64,000 nucleotides of DNA from positions 814,812-878,811 of the forward strand of contig NC_053112.1 in NCBI RefSeq assembly GCF_010015445.1. Reading direction: 5' to 3'. The translations under genes and the position numbers were made by a program. Position 1 is the stretch's first letter, and every line of letters starts with the position of its first letter. Positions 42,290 to 53,059 of this stretch are shown piece by piece. The DNA comes from Perca fluviatilis. Its lineage: Eukaryota; Chordata; Actinopteri; Perciformes; Percidae. The notes below the pieces were generated by a model. It saw only the letters and a program-made list of their open reading frames with translations. It searched no databases and was not told where the DNA came from.

Positions 42290-43710
42290 ATATGACTGCT
42301 GCCAGCAATGTGCCAGTTGAAGAAGAAGTGTCCAAACCAGGAGAAGTTCCCTGTGACGTCTGCACTGGAACCAAACTGAAGGCCCTGAAATCCTGCCTGG
42401 TGTGTCTGGTCTCCTACTGCAAGACTCACCTGGAGCCTCATCTGACAGCTTCACGTCTGAAAAGACATCAGCTGATCGACCCTGTGGAGAACCTGGAAGG
42501 CAGGATTTGTACGAAGCACGATAAACCTCTGGAGCTGTTCTGTAAGACCGACCAGACATGTGTCTACATGCTCTGCAATGTTTTAGATCACAAGATGCAT
42601 GATGTTGTTCCTCTGAAAGAAGAATATGAAAGAAAGAAGGCCGAAGCTGGAATTCAGCAGATGATCCAGAAGAGACGAGTGAAGATTCAGGAGATAAAAC
42701 GCTCGGTCGACCTCAGTGAGGAAGATGCAGACAGAGAGATAGCAGAAGGTGTTCAGGTCTTCACTTCTCTGAAGGAGTCTGTTGAGAAAGGCCTGAATGA
42801 GCTCATCAACACGATCAAAGAGAAGCAGAAAACAACAGAAAAACAGGCCGAAGCTTTCATCAAAGAGCTGGAACAGGAAATCTCTGAGCTGATGAAGAGA
42901 AGCACTGAGGTGGAGCAGCTCTCATGCTCTGAAGACCACCTCTATCTTCTCCAGAGTGTGCAGTCCCTAAACATCCAACAACCTCCACCCACCAAGGACT
43001 GGACAGAGGTCAGCATCCGTCCATCATATGAGGGGACTGTGGTGAGAGCTGTGGTTCAGCTGGAGGAGACACTCAGTAAAGAGATGAAGAAGCTGCTTGA
43101 AGCCGAGCTGAAGAGGGTCCAGCAGTATGCAGTGGATGTGACTTTTGATCCTGATACAGCACATCCTGCTCTCAAATTGTCTGATGATGGGAAACAAGTG
43201 AATCTTGGTGATCTACTATCTATACTACTTAGGAAGAATCTCCCAGACAACCCAGAGAGATTTTCTAAGTGCGCTAGTGTTTTAGGAAATCAGAGTTTCT
43301 CTTCAGGCAGATTTTATTTTGAGGTTCAAGTTAAAGGAAAGACTGATTGGGATTTAGGAGTGGCCAGAGAGTCAATCAACAGGAAGGGAGGCATCACACT
43401 GAACCCTCAGAATGGTTACTGGACAATATGGTTGAGAAATGGAAATGAGTACAGAGCTCTAGCTGGCTCTCATATCCTTCTCTCTCTGAAGTGTCGGCCT
43501 CAGAAGGTGGGGGTGTTTGTGGATTATGAGAAGGGTCTGGTGTCCTTTTATGACGTAGATGCTGCAGCTCTTATCTACTCCTTTACTGGCTGCTCCTTCA
43601 CTGAGAAACTCCTCCCATACTTCGGTCCCTGTTTTAATGATGCCGGTAAAAACTCTGCCCCTCTGATCATCTCTCCTGTCAGCAGTGGCGGTCTTAACAT
43701 AGAGGCATAG
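42290..43710 (+). CDS. TRIM copy 2: B-box, coiled coil, PRY-SPRY exon (bloodthirsty-like)
   Basis: A pyrimidine-rich tract and TTTTTTTTGTAG end at 42289. ATG follows two bases later at 42292 and gives a 472-residue product. It has a B-box1-like CDVC...CLVC...CKTH (residues 21-46), B-box2 from C73 and H76 to H100 and H103, a long Lys/Glu coiled coil (about 110-260) and PRY-SPRY (about 275-465; FDPDTAHP, FSSGRFYFEVQVKGKTDWDL, PQKVGVFVDYEKGLVSFYDV). Compared with copy 1 the RING region is absent: MTAASNVP leads straight into EEEVSKPGEVPC. B-box2 residue 92, normally a zinc Cys, is Tyr. The last eight residues (SGGLNIEA) come from a hAT insertion. SPRY would bind a target or ligand; without a RING it is not a classical ligase. 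It may be spliced to the PYD exon at 30178. Confidence 0.8.
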
Positions 43711-44154
43711 TTAGGCAGCTGCTTGGGGCCCCCTACCAGCAGTAGTAGTAAAAAAGCCCCTTATCATCATGAATGCTGCAAAAATCATGATAAATTGTAT
43801 TAATATTCTTAAGAAATATGTTGAAACGTTGAAGTAGTAGTTAAAATGTCCAGTTCATGGTTATCTGTCACAATGAAATGGATTAGTTTGTAGTCCGTAA
43901 TACACCCCCTATTTTCACAATGAAATGGACAAGTACGTAACGGTACACAGCGCGAAAGATAAACACACAGCGACAGGAGGACTGGGAAGTACACAAACCG
44001 AGACGAAGCAAGACAAGTTTAAACACGAAAATGAAATGAAGTTACCCAAGCGGCTCAAATAAAAGATGAAAGCGAAAAGACGCCAATAAGTATTAAGAAC
44101 AACAAAGTCCATAGCATTGAACATGCCACTACAGCAGCAGCAGCTAGCTGTGAA

Positions 44155-44363
44155 GTGGCGCTAGGTGAGGATAACTTTAACCAGGACAAATTAAATGAAG
44201 AGGACATCACATTGTTTAATAAAGAAGAGCAGGAGAAGAACAGAAAAAGGAGAGAAAAAGAAAGAAAGACAAGAGAGAGAGAGAGTAAAAACAGGCTTGA
44301 GGAGGAAAAGAAACAGAGGGATGAGGAGGAGAGAAATGAAGGGTCAGAGACACAAAAGAGCAA
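44155..44363 (+). pseudogene. Charged N-terminal ORF fragment of the hAT (ZMYM-type element)
   Basis: The frame is very rich in Lys, Arg and Glu (EEQEKNRKRREKERKTRERE). It resembles the charged N-terminal part of transposases of the ZMYM1-like hAT group found next to GGGGCCCC-type ends. The zinc-finger and DDE parts are missing. The identity is tentative because the sequence is of low complexity. Confidence 0.4.
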
Positions 44364-44470
44364 AGGTAATCATTTAACAATATACAATTTCATATAATTT
44401 TTTCTTAATTCCAATGATTGACTGCTGTTTTTTGTTATCCTCTCATTTCATGGCAATGCTACAAGCAAAA

Positions 44471-44472
<2 letters not shown>

Positions 44473-44528
<56 letters not shown>
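44473..44528. repeat. (CA)n microsatellite
   Basis: About 28 CA units inside the hAT element. Confidence 0.95.
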
Positions 44529-44531
<3 letters not shown>

Positions 44532-44689
44532 TCATGTATAGGTCTGTTTGTAGAATGTTTGAAATGTTCAATCTCAAATTTAATGTAAATTCACTTACAA
44601 TATCCTGTATCTTGTACATGGGTTTGTGTTTAGAATGTTTGAAATGTCAATCTCTAGTGCAATGCCACTACAGCCACTACGCCACAACA

Positions 44690-45056
44690 TCCATCCATGC
44701 TCTGCTGTGCTGCGCTACTTCCTGTAACGCCCTGCAGCGCACTGATATGACATGAACTACTACGACTATCATTTGAAGTCACTATTCCTTATCTTTAAAG
44801 TGACTATTATTGCCTCAGTTTATCCCATCCCCAACCGGCACCGTCAGACACCGCCAACCAAGAGCCTGGGTCTGTCCCAGGTTTCTTCCTAACAGGGAGT
44901 TTTTCCTCACCACTGTCGCTCAGCTTGCTCTTGGGGGAATTATTAGAACTGTTGGGGCTTTGTAAATAATAGTGTGGTCTAGACCTACTCTATCTGTAAA
45001 GTGTCTCGAGATAACTCTTGTTATGATTTGATACTATAAATAAAATTGAATTGAAT
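44690..45056 (+). mobile_element. LINE A 3' UTR-only insertion
   Basis: This begins CCATGCTCTGCTGTGCTGCG and runs to GATACTATAAATAAAATTGAATTGAAT, matching the end of the 3' UTR of the LINE A copies at 1870-2300 (inverted) and 50860-50985. No ORF part is present, so it is a severely 5'-truncated retroposition within the hAT. Confidence 0.85.
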
Positions 45057-45529
45057 GCCAATTGCGACCTCACTCACTCACTCACTCACACATACAAAGT
45101 AAATTATTAATCTTGACAATATTTGCTAAGTATATGGCTGTTTGAGATGTTTTCCTAAGTATATGACCCTACCTACTTGTCTTGCTGGTTATATTGATCT
45201 TAAAAAAAGAATAAACAGTGCTGGTTTTCCTGGCATTTTGGCAAAGACAGGTGTTATCTGAAACCTTATTCTCTGTGGGGTTCCAACTGTGTGTGTTCTC
45301 AGCTTTCCATCTTCATTTTGGATGAAGAAGTGTAGAATGAAGTGTATGCCGGGTATAAAGAGGAAGGTTCTTTTTTTTTCCTCTCCAACTTTTACTTCGC
45401 CATAGATTAGCTTTACCGTCCTATCCACCATTCAGTCAGTACATTTCTTTTTGTTCTCTTTTAAACATTGGATGGGGGGCCCCATACATACCTTCAACTT
45501 GGGCCCCCAATTTGCTAAATCCGCCACTG

Positions 45530-45775
45530 CCTAATCACTGATCTCATTTCAGGTATTGATTTATTTTCAATCAAGGGAAGAAATGTACATGTTCATATAT
45601 GTTTTACATCTTTTTTTCTACAGAATCTGTTTCCTGTGGTGACTGATTTACATTTTATTCCATTTATTATCATATGGTTATATATGCAACAATTCTTTGC
45701 AAATGAACTCAAACTTCACCTTGACATATTTGGTGTCTTTTGAAACTGATTTCTTCTTGAAGTTATAATAAATGT
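45530..45775 (+). other. 3' UTR of TRIM copy 2, displaced by the hAT
   Basis: It matches the UTR of copy 1 (CTAATCACTGATCT.ATTTCAGG, TTGATTTATTTTCAATCAAG, CTGTTTCCTGTGGTGACTG). AATAAA follows at about 45767. Confidence 0.7.
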
Positions 45776-46762
45776 CTGTTGGTTTAACAGAGGTTTAAAT
45801 AGATATCCTCCACATAAGGTGTCTCATGATGCATCTAATTAATGTGTTGATTATGTAATCGGATATATTTATTTGTATTTGATGTGCAGCCACAAAAAAC
45901 ATATTGTTGAATATTTCATTGTATCATGAAGCTTCATTTAAGAGTAACGCCTATTACATCCTAGAGTGTCTACAGAACAAAGTATGTGTTGTTATACTGG
46001 GTATAAAAAGTTAATGGATAATGGTTTCTATCTTTTCTATCTTGTTTGAAAAGTGTTTTGAATAATTACTGGTCACTTTGGCCATTTTTTATTTGTTTCA
46101 TGAATACTGTAAGATGGTGTATGAGTCAAAGAAATATGTAAATATGTGATTGTAGAATAAAAACTGTAAAATAAAGCAGTTGTTGAACACAACTCTGAGT
46201 AAGCAGTGACTTGAGCACTGGAAGAAATGTACAGTAAGCAGAGCTTTGTTAGCAGTGCTGTTCTTTAATAAAAACTGGTCTACACAACAGGATGTGGACA
46301 TATTCTAATTAAATCTATTGCAGATATATAGAAAGTTCTTTCTGACTAGGAAGAATTAAATACAGATATCTGCAATAAATGTCCAGTCTAGCTACTAATG
46401 TTAAAATGGCCACTTATACTATTTGACGGTTTAAATTTAGTTTTGACTAGTACAATCAAAGTTGTAAATATCTTGAAAAACAATTGCTACAAGTAAGAAT
46501 GTTATCGTGGATATCTTTCATTGCCATTCTGACTAGTTAGAATATAATTTGGACTAGGAGAAATGCTATTGTAAATATCTAAAATGTAATTACAGATAGG
46601 AGTGTGGTTCGATTAAATGTTAAAATGGCCTGCCATCGGACCTAAGACATTTTTCCTGTTTTCATCTATAGTTGTTTTGCAGAGCTTCTTCTTAACGTAA
46701 TGTCTGACAATAACAATGGCATTATTGTTTAAAGCTACATTTCAATACTGACAACAAATATT
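45776..46762. other. Intergenic DNA, nothing recognised
   Basis: AT-rich; no domain-bearing frame and no known repeat end. Confidence 0.4.
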
Positions 46763-46798
46763 GCTATCTGACAACATAACAACCACACTGAGTAAGTA

Positions 46799-47850
46799 TT
46801 GACATTCTGTAGAAAGATCACAGATTCATGCCCCCCAGGTATTGATCCTAATGGCACTTTACATGTGGATGGATCTGAAAATGTTTTCTACACGGTAACA
46901 TGTAGTACTACTACTTTTCCAGTTATAATCAAAAATAAACCATACAAAGTGGTGAATCCCCTAAGTAATAAGAAGTTGACTGCAAACATAGTCAATTTAT
47001 CATCCATTCCCCGTCAGCCACAGCCCGTCCCAAGAAATTAGATGGTGTCTGTTCCTCGACTCAGATCAGTTAAATCAAAGGTAACCAAAAGAGGGGCAAT
47101 AATTGAAATTAAAACTACCACTGCAATGATAGAACAGAATAGGAAAATTAGATGTGGACTACTAAATATCAGATCTCTGTCATCTAAAGCAGTACTAGTA
47201 AGCGATTTCATATCAGATCATCAAATTGATCTATTCTGTCTTACCAAAACATGGCTGTGCCATGAAGAATATAGTTTAATGAAGCCACTCCTCCCAGTCA
47301 CAACAATATTCAAATTCCTAGAGGCTCAAGCCGAGGAGGGGGAATTGCGGCCATATTTGATTCAAGCCTGTTAATTAATAAAAGCTAAACTAAATTATAA
47401 CTCTTTTATTGGAATTCTCTGAGTTTTTATCATATGTAGTCCTTAAATCAGACAAAGTACTTATTGTAGGTGATTTTAATATCCATGTGGACGTTCACAC
47501 CAATAGCCTTAGTATTGCTTTCAACTCACTTCTAGATTCAATTTGTTTTAGTCATGTGTGCATAAGGCCACTCACTGTTTCAACCACACCCTCGACCTCG
47601 TGCTGGCATATGGCATCGAAATTGTAGATGTAATAGTATTCCCTTAGAACCCTTTATTATCAGAACATTTTTTAATAACTTTCGAATCCTTAATACCCGA
47701 CTATACGAAATTAGATAAAAGCTTCTACACTAGATGCCTATCTGGACAGTGTGCTATAGCTAAATTTAAGGAAGCTATTCCAACAGCACTTAACTCAATG
47801 CCGCACTTTAATAAGACAGAGGACCTTTATGTTAACTTCCGACCCAAATT
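46799..47850 (+). pseudogene. LINE A copy 2: endonuclease region
   Basis: Frames at 46799-47041 (KNKPYKVVNPLSNKKLTANI), 47042-47374 ([34 protein letters not shown]) and 47409-47627 (VLIVGDFNIHVDVHTNSLSI) cover the endonuclease blocks in order. The catalytic Glu block reads LTKTW instead of LTETW, and stops separate the frames. Downstream, LVYG- and SDHF-type pieces are scattered to 47800. It is inactive. Confidence 0.8.
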
Positions 47851-47919
47851 GATAATTGTGTAGATGGTGCTACGGCCTGCCTACGGATGACTTTAGACTC
47901 TGTTGCTTCTCTCAAAAAG

Positions 47920-49140
47920 AAGATGATGGAGACTTTCAGTCAGGATTTAGAAAGCATCATAGCACAAAGACGGCACTGGCGAATATTACTAACGACCTAA
48001 CTGCTGCAGACAAAGGACTTGTCTCCGTACTTGTTTTACTAGATCTTAGTGCTGCATTTGACACTATTGACCATACAATCCTGTTACAGAGATTGGAATA
48101 CTTAGTTGGCATTAAAGGAATCACACTAAGCTGGTTTAAGTCCTATTTCTCTGATTGATCTCAATTTGTTAATGTTAATGATAAATCCTCAAAGTACGCT
48201 AAAGTTAGCTATGGCGTTCCACGCTCAGTGCTTGGACCAATTCTATTCTCCTTATATATGCTTCCTCTTGGTAATATTATTAGGAAACACTCTATTAACT
48301 TTCACTGTTATGCGGATGACACCCAATTATATTTATCAATCAAACCAGACGAAACCAGTCAGTTAGCCAAACTTCAAGCATGCATAAAAGATATAAAATC
48401 CTGGATAACCTACAATTTTCTGATGTTAAACTCTAAGAAACCTGAAGTTATTGTGCTGGGCCCTAAACACCTCCAAACCTCATTATCTAAAGATATAGCT
48501 ACTCTGGATGGTATTGCCTTGGCCTCCAGCACTACTGTCAGAATTTTAGGAGTTATTTTTGATCAGGATATATCCTTTAACGCCCATCTAAAACAAACCT
48601 CAAGAACAGCCTTTTTTCATCTTTGTAACATTGCCAAAATTGGGAATATCCTGTCTCAAAACGATGCTGAAAAACTAGTCCATGCATTTGTTACTTCCAG
48701 GCTGGACTATTGTCTACTACTGTCAGGTTGCTCAAATAAGTCCCTTAAGACTCTTCAGCTGATCCAGAATGCTGCAGCGCATGTTCTGACAAGAACTAAG
48801 AAAAGAGATCATATTTCTCCTGTATTAGCCTCTCTGCATTGGCTTCCTTTAAAATCCAGGATTGAATTTAAAATCCCCCTCCTGACCTACAAAGCTTTAA
48901 ATGGTCAAGCACCATCATATCTAGAAGAGCTCCTAGTACCTTATTGCCCCACTAGAGCACTACGCTCCCAGAATGCAGAGTTACTTGTGGTACCTAGAGT
49001 CTCTAAAAGTAGGATGGGAGCCAGAGCCTTCAGCTATTAGGCTCCACTCCTGTGGAACTAGCTCCCAGTCTGGCTCTGGGGGGCTGACACCATCACCACA
49101 TTTAAGAATAAACTGAAAACCATCCTCTTTGATAAAGCTT
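47920..49140 (+). pseudogene. LINE A copy 2: reverse transcriptase
   Basis: The segment between the endonuclease and [19 protein letters not shown] is deleted, so the RT fingers are partly missing. RT resumes with [20 protein letters not shown], then in another frame from 48228 [20 protein letters not shown] and the catalytic [14 protein letters not shown] (about 48309-48350). The C-terminal domain ([20 protein letters not shown]) follows. An in-frame TAG (48 kb frame, GAFSY-stop at 49038-49040) cuts the C-terminus. Confidence 0.85.
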
Positions 49141-49663
49141 ATAGTTAGGGAGGAGGAGTTGCAGTGCCCACCTGCTTCTCTTCATAGTCGTCAGATTAAT
49201 AATATGACAAAAGTAGAGGGAGGATGGCCAGTACAGCCCGATCCGGCAGGGGAGAGTTCCAAGCCCAAACAGGCTCCTCTCCTTAAAGGAATATTTCACC
49301 GCTGGAAAGCTGAATATATCTTTAAATTGGGACACTTATGTAGTAGAATGTGAAAAAAATTGAAATTGGTGCCTTCTAGGCCGAGAAAAGCCAGAAAATG
49401 TGTTTTGGTCTTATATGGATGAAAAACAACAAATCCCAGAATGCACCTGCTTCGTTGCTTTGAGTCCACTCCCAAGCCACGCCTACCGCTTGACAGACAG
49501 ACTGAGGCATTCAACTCAACTCAAGCGTGTTTTATTGTCATTTCAACCATATACACGAAACGTTTCATCGTGACTCAAGTGGTGTAACACATTTAAAATA
49601 TGTAAAAACATTATATAAAAACGACATACGAAACAGGCTACATTTAGTACACACGCTTTATAG

Positions 49664-50411
49664 GCTCCATAAAGTTCAGCTAACACATACTAGCATTAGC
49701 GCTTTGTGGGCTGTAAACACCGAGCATAAACACAGCCGTGAATTAGCGTGCAATGTAGAATGGTCGGCATTCAACAGTCACAAACTCCACCAGCAGTTAG
49801 CAGTTAAATGGATACAAATCACCACATTTCTGCACCACTCTGTGTTAACACAGCCCACCTCTTTTACCCGGCGACAGAGCATCTCTAGCTCGCAGGGCTA
49901 GCAGGCCTGGTAGCTGGACAGTCCGGTACACTATTCAGCCATGTTTCCACAACAACAAAAACACAGCAGTCTCTGAACTCACGTTGGGAGTTTCGTTGAA
50001 GTTGGATGTAGTCCAGTTCGTGGTCTAAATGAGCGGACACTTGCAAGCAGGATCCGTAAAGTTCAGCTAACGCATACTAGCATTGGTGTAGCTAAACACA
50101 GAGTATAAACACAGCCGTGAATTAGCGTGGAATGTCGAATGGTCGGCATTTAACAGTCACAAGCTCCACCAGCAGTTAGCAGTAGCTAGTTGGATTTTAT
50201 TTCTACACCGGTCCGTTAAACACAGCCCACCTCCACGGGCCGGCGAGAGCAGCCTGGTAGCTGGATAGTCCCGGTGCCGGTACACTGTTGCTCAGGCATG
50301 TTTCCACAAAAACAAAAACACAGCAGTCTCTGAACTCACGTTGGGAGTTTTTTTTGAAGGAGGATGTAGTCCAGCTTGTTGTTTAATGAGCAGACACTTG
50401 CAAGCAGGATG
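49664..50411. repeat. Imperfect tandem duplication, period about 385 bp
   Basis: AAAGTTCAGCTAAC.CATACT, ACAGCCGTGAATTAGCGTG, CCACCAGCAGTTAGCAGT, AACACAGCCCACCTC, GCCTGGTAGCTGGA, CAGCAGTCTCTGAACTCACG and ACACTTGCAAGCAGGAT occur in the same order at 49664-50051 and 50055-50411. Both copies lie in the DNA that interrupts the LINE A UTR. Non-coding. Confidence 0.85.
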
Positions 50412-50985
50412 GATGGGACAGGTGGACAGCTAGCGTTAGCTTTCCACCTAGCCGATGAGGATGTCCCCTAGCCGGCTAGTGGCATTGAGCGACACTGCTG
50501 GTCTCCGTGCAGGCGAAGCTCACGTAGTGTGCCGAGTATTCCGTCTGTAATAACGTTTCCTGCATATTCTTCTCTTTGACTGCTCTCTCCTCTCCTTTGT
50601 TTCCTTTTACTGCTCTCTCCTCTCACTTTCCATTTGTGTGCATCCCGTCCCGTTACTAACCTGGCTCTGAGGAGTTTTCTCCCGGAGTCCTTGTGCTTTG
50701 ATTTTTTCACACCCAGCATATTACCTTGGAGTACGTTGGCGCCAAGATTTTGGTTGCAGCTGTCACCGTGGTCCTGCTGCATTCCCTACCAAGCTCTGTG
50801 GTGCCCTGCAGTGTCATGCTGCGTCCTGCTGAACCCTGCAGCTTCCTGCTACGTGCATCCATGCTCTGCTGTGCCGTGCTACATCCTGTAACGCCCTGCA
50901 GCGCCCTGATATGATATGAACTACTACTACTATCATTTGAAGTCACTATTCCATTATCTTTAAAGTGACTATTTTTTCCACTGTT

Positions 50986-51459
50986 TTATCAAAAAAGTAT
51001 CCAGGGCTTAGTGATATCAATCAATCATGTGTTTTGCTATGTTGTGAAGATGTGTGATATGCAAAAGTGATGGTTTAAATCACTCACCTTTTGACGCTTC
51101 GTGCTCCATATCTACGTTATCTATAAACAACTAAACTAAGCTGAATTTAAAAATTTGAATTACTACTATTGTACTATTTATGCATCTTTTTATTCTACTT
51201 AGATTAAATCTGTAAATTAAACCTTTATTTAATTTATTTGTTGCAAATTCCACACTAATCATGAGCGAATTTGTGTGAATTATGTAAATAACATGCAAAT
51301 GAGGTCATTACTTTAACAACTCAGATGTTTGAAGTCATGTATGAGCTAATAAGGCTATGGTGAGTATAGCTGATTTTTTTCATACCTCTAGCACCTTTAG
51401 AAAGGGTGGTCCCCACAAGTGATTGTTTTAAAGTTGGTCCTCATCCAACTTATAAACCA
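50986..51459. other. Intergenic DNA, nothing recognised
   Basis: AT-rich spacer between LINE A and the microsatellite. Confidence 0.4.
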
Positions 51460-51461
51460 GG

Positions 51462-51473
51462 ATGTGTGTGTCT

Positions 51474-51518
<45 letters not shown>

Positions 51519-51600
51519 TATCTGTCTGTCTGTCTGTCTGTCTGTCTGTCCGTGTGTGTGTGTGTGTGTCTGTGTCTGTGTAAGTCTCTGTGTGTGTGTA
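51462..51600. repeat. (GT)n/(CTGT)n compound microsatellite
   Basis: TG repeats at 51480-51517, CTGT units at 51520-51550, then more TG. The low-complexity frame through it is not a gene. Confidence 0.95.
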
Positions 51601-53008
51601 CAGTCAGGTCCATAAATATTGGGACATCGACACAATTCTAATCTTTTTGGCTCTATACGCCACCACAATGGATTTGAAATGAAACGAACAAGATGTGCTT
51701 TAACTGCAGACTTTCAGCTTTAATTTGAGGGTATATATATATATATCCAAATCAGGTGAACGGTGTAGGAATTACAACAATTTGTATATGTGCCTCCCAC
51801 TTTTTAAGGGACCAAAAGTAATGGGACAGATTAACAATCATAAATCAAACTTTCACTTTTTAATACTTGGTTGCTTATCTTTTATCATAGACATCACCAG
51901 ATGCTGGGTTTTATCCCTGGTGATGCTCTGCAAGGCCTCTACTGCAACTGTCTTCAGTTTCTGCTTGTTCTTGGGGCATTTTCCCTTCAGTTTTGTCTTC
52001 AGCAAGTGAAATGCATGCTCAATCGGATTCAGGTCAGGTGATTGACTTGGCTATTGCATAACATTCCACTTCTTTCCCTTAAAAAACTCTTTGGTTGCTT
52101 TCGCAGTATGCTTCGGGTCATTGTCCATCTGCTCTGTGAAGCGCCGTCCAATGAGTTCTGAAGCATATGGCTGAATATGAGCAGATAATATTGCCCGAAA
52201 CACTTCAGAATTCATCCTGCTGCTTTTGTCAGCACTCACATCATCAATAAATACAAGAGAACCAGTTCAATTGGCAGCCATACATGCCCACGCCATGACA
52301 CTACCACCACCATGCTTCACTGATGAGGTGGTATGCTTTGGATCATTAGCAGTTCCTTTCCTTCTCCATACTCTTTTCTTCCCATGGTACAAGTTGATCT
52401 TGGTCTCATCTGTCCATAGGATGTTGTTCCAGAACTGTGAAGGCTTTTTTAGATGTTGTTTGGCAAACTCTAATCTGGCCTTCCTGTTTTTGAGGCTCAC
52501 CAATGGTTTACATCTGGTGGTGAACCCTCTGTATTCACTCTGGTGAAGTCTTCTCTTGATTGTTGACTTTGACATACATACACCTACCTCCTGGAGAGTG
52601 TTCTTGATCTGGCCAACTGTTGTGAAGGGTGTTTTCTTCACCAGGGAAAGAATTCTTCGGCCATCCACCACAGTTGTTTTCCGTGGTCTTCCGGGTCTTT
52701 TGGTGTTGCTGAGCTCACTTTTATCTGCTTGTAAATGGGATAATGAGGGAATAACACACACCTGGCCATGGAACAGCTGAGCAGCCAATTGTCCCATTAC
52801 TTTTGGTCCCTTAAAAAGTGGGAGGCACATATACAAACTGTAATTCCTACACCGTTCACCAGATTTGGATGTAAATACCCTCAAATTAAAGCTGAATGTC
52901 TGCAGTTAAAGCACATCTTGTTCGGTTCATTTCAAATCCATTGTAGTGGTGTATAGAGCCAAAAAGATTAGAATTGTGTCGATGTCCCAATATTTATGGT
53001 CCTGACTG
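51601..53008 (-). mobile_element. Tc1/mariner-type transposon
   Basis: The ends are inverted repeats starting CAGTCAGGTCCATAAATATT (51601) and ending with its complement at 53008, with TA on each side (51599-51600, 53009-53010). The repeats are long, about 210-230 bp, reaching to AAAAGTAATGGGACA on each side. The 1408-bp unit encodes one transposase on the minus strand. It lies against the remnant of TRIM copy 3. Confidence 0.93.
51890..52884 (-). pseudogene. Tc1-type transposase with two nonsense mutations
   Basis: From the minus strand: a helix-turn-helix region (KRPGRPRKTTVVDGRRI, TVGQIKNTLQEVGVCMSKST), then the DDE blocks ILWTDETKINL (first Asp) and RRFTEQMDNDPKHTAKATKE (second Asp). A TGA just after CMAAN ends the first frame at 52267. 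The sense continues to MDNDPKHTA and GKKWNVMQ, where TAG stands in place of the expected Trp codon. SQSPDLNPIEHAFHLLK with the final Glu follows. The residues of the triad are present, but the stops disable it. Confidence 0.9.
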
Positions 53009-53059
53009 TATATCAGTCCCCACAGGAAACAGATTATGCAGAAGATAAGATGTAAAATA

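Larger units (their letters stand above)
43683..45529 (+). mobile_element. hAT transposon inserted at the TRIM copy 2 stop codon
   Basis: The ends are CAGTGGCGG and CCGCCACTG (43683 and 45529), with further symmetry (CAGTGGCGGTCTTAACATAG against GCTAAATCCGCCACTG) and GGGGCCCC/GGGGGCCCC near both ends. The element splits the TRIM reading before its stop: copy 1 has PVSVN-stop, here PVSSGGLNIEA-stop, and the TRIM 3' UTR resumes at 45530. I could not see a clean 8-bp target duplication. It contains a LINE A tail and a (CA)n repeat. Confidence 0.8.
46763..50985 (+). mobile_element. LINE family A, second long copy, with an insertion in its 3' UTR
   Basis: Homology to the inverted copy starts near the end of ORF1 (GTATTGACATTCTGTAGAAA, GATTCATGCCCCCCAGG) and continues through the endonuclease, RT and 3' UTR. 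After CAGGCTCCTCTCC at 49285 the UTR is interrupted by about 1.2 kb of other DNA starting TTAAAGGAATATTTCACC. It resumes near 50560 (ACTGCTCTCTCCTCTC, then GCATCCCGTCCCGTTACTAA). The copy is 5'-truncated and its ORF2 has several breaks. Confidence 0.85.

Noticed and set aside
42220..42291. Longer start for TRIM copy 2
   Set aside because: The extra 24 codons are the T-rich tract and acceptor site; the homologous copy 1 also has its ATG right after GTAGAT.
44414..44755. 113-codon frame with poly-Thr-His
   Set aside because: It crosses a (CA)n repeat and a LINE UTR; not a gene.
51406..51668. Frames rich in Cys-Val and His-Thr
   Set aside because: Produced by the (GT)n/(CTGT)n microsatellite.
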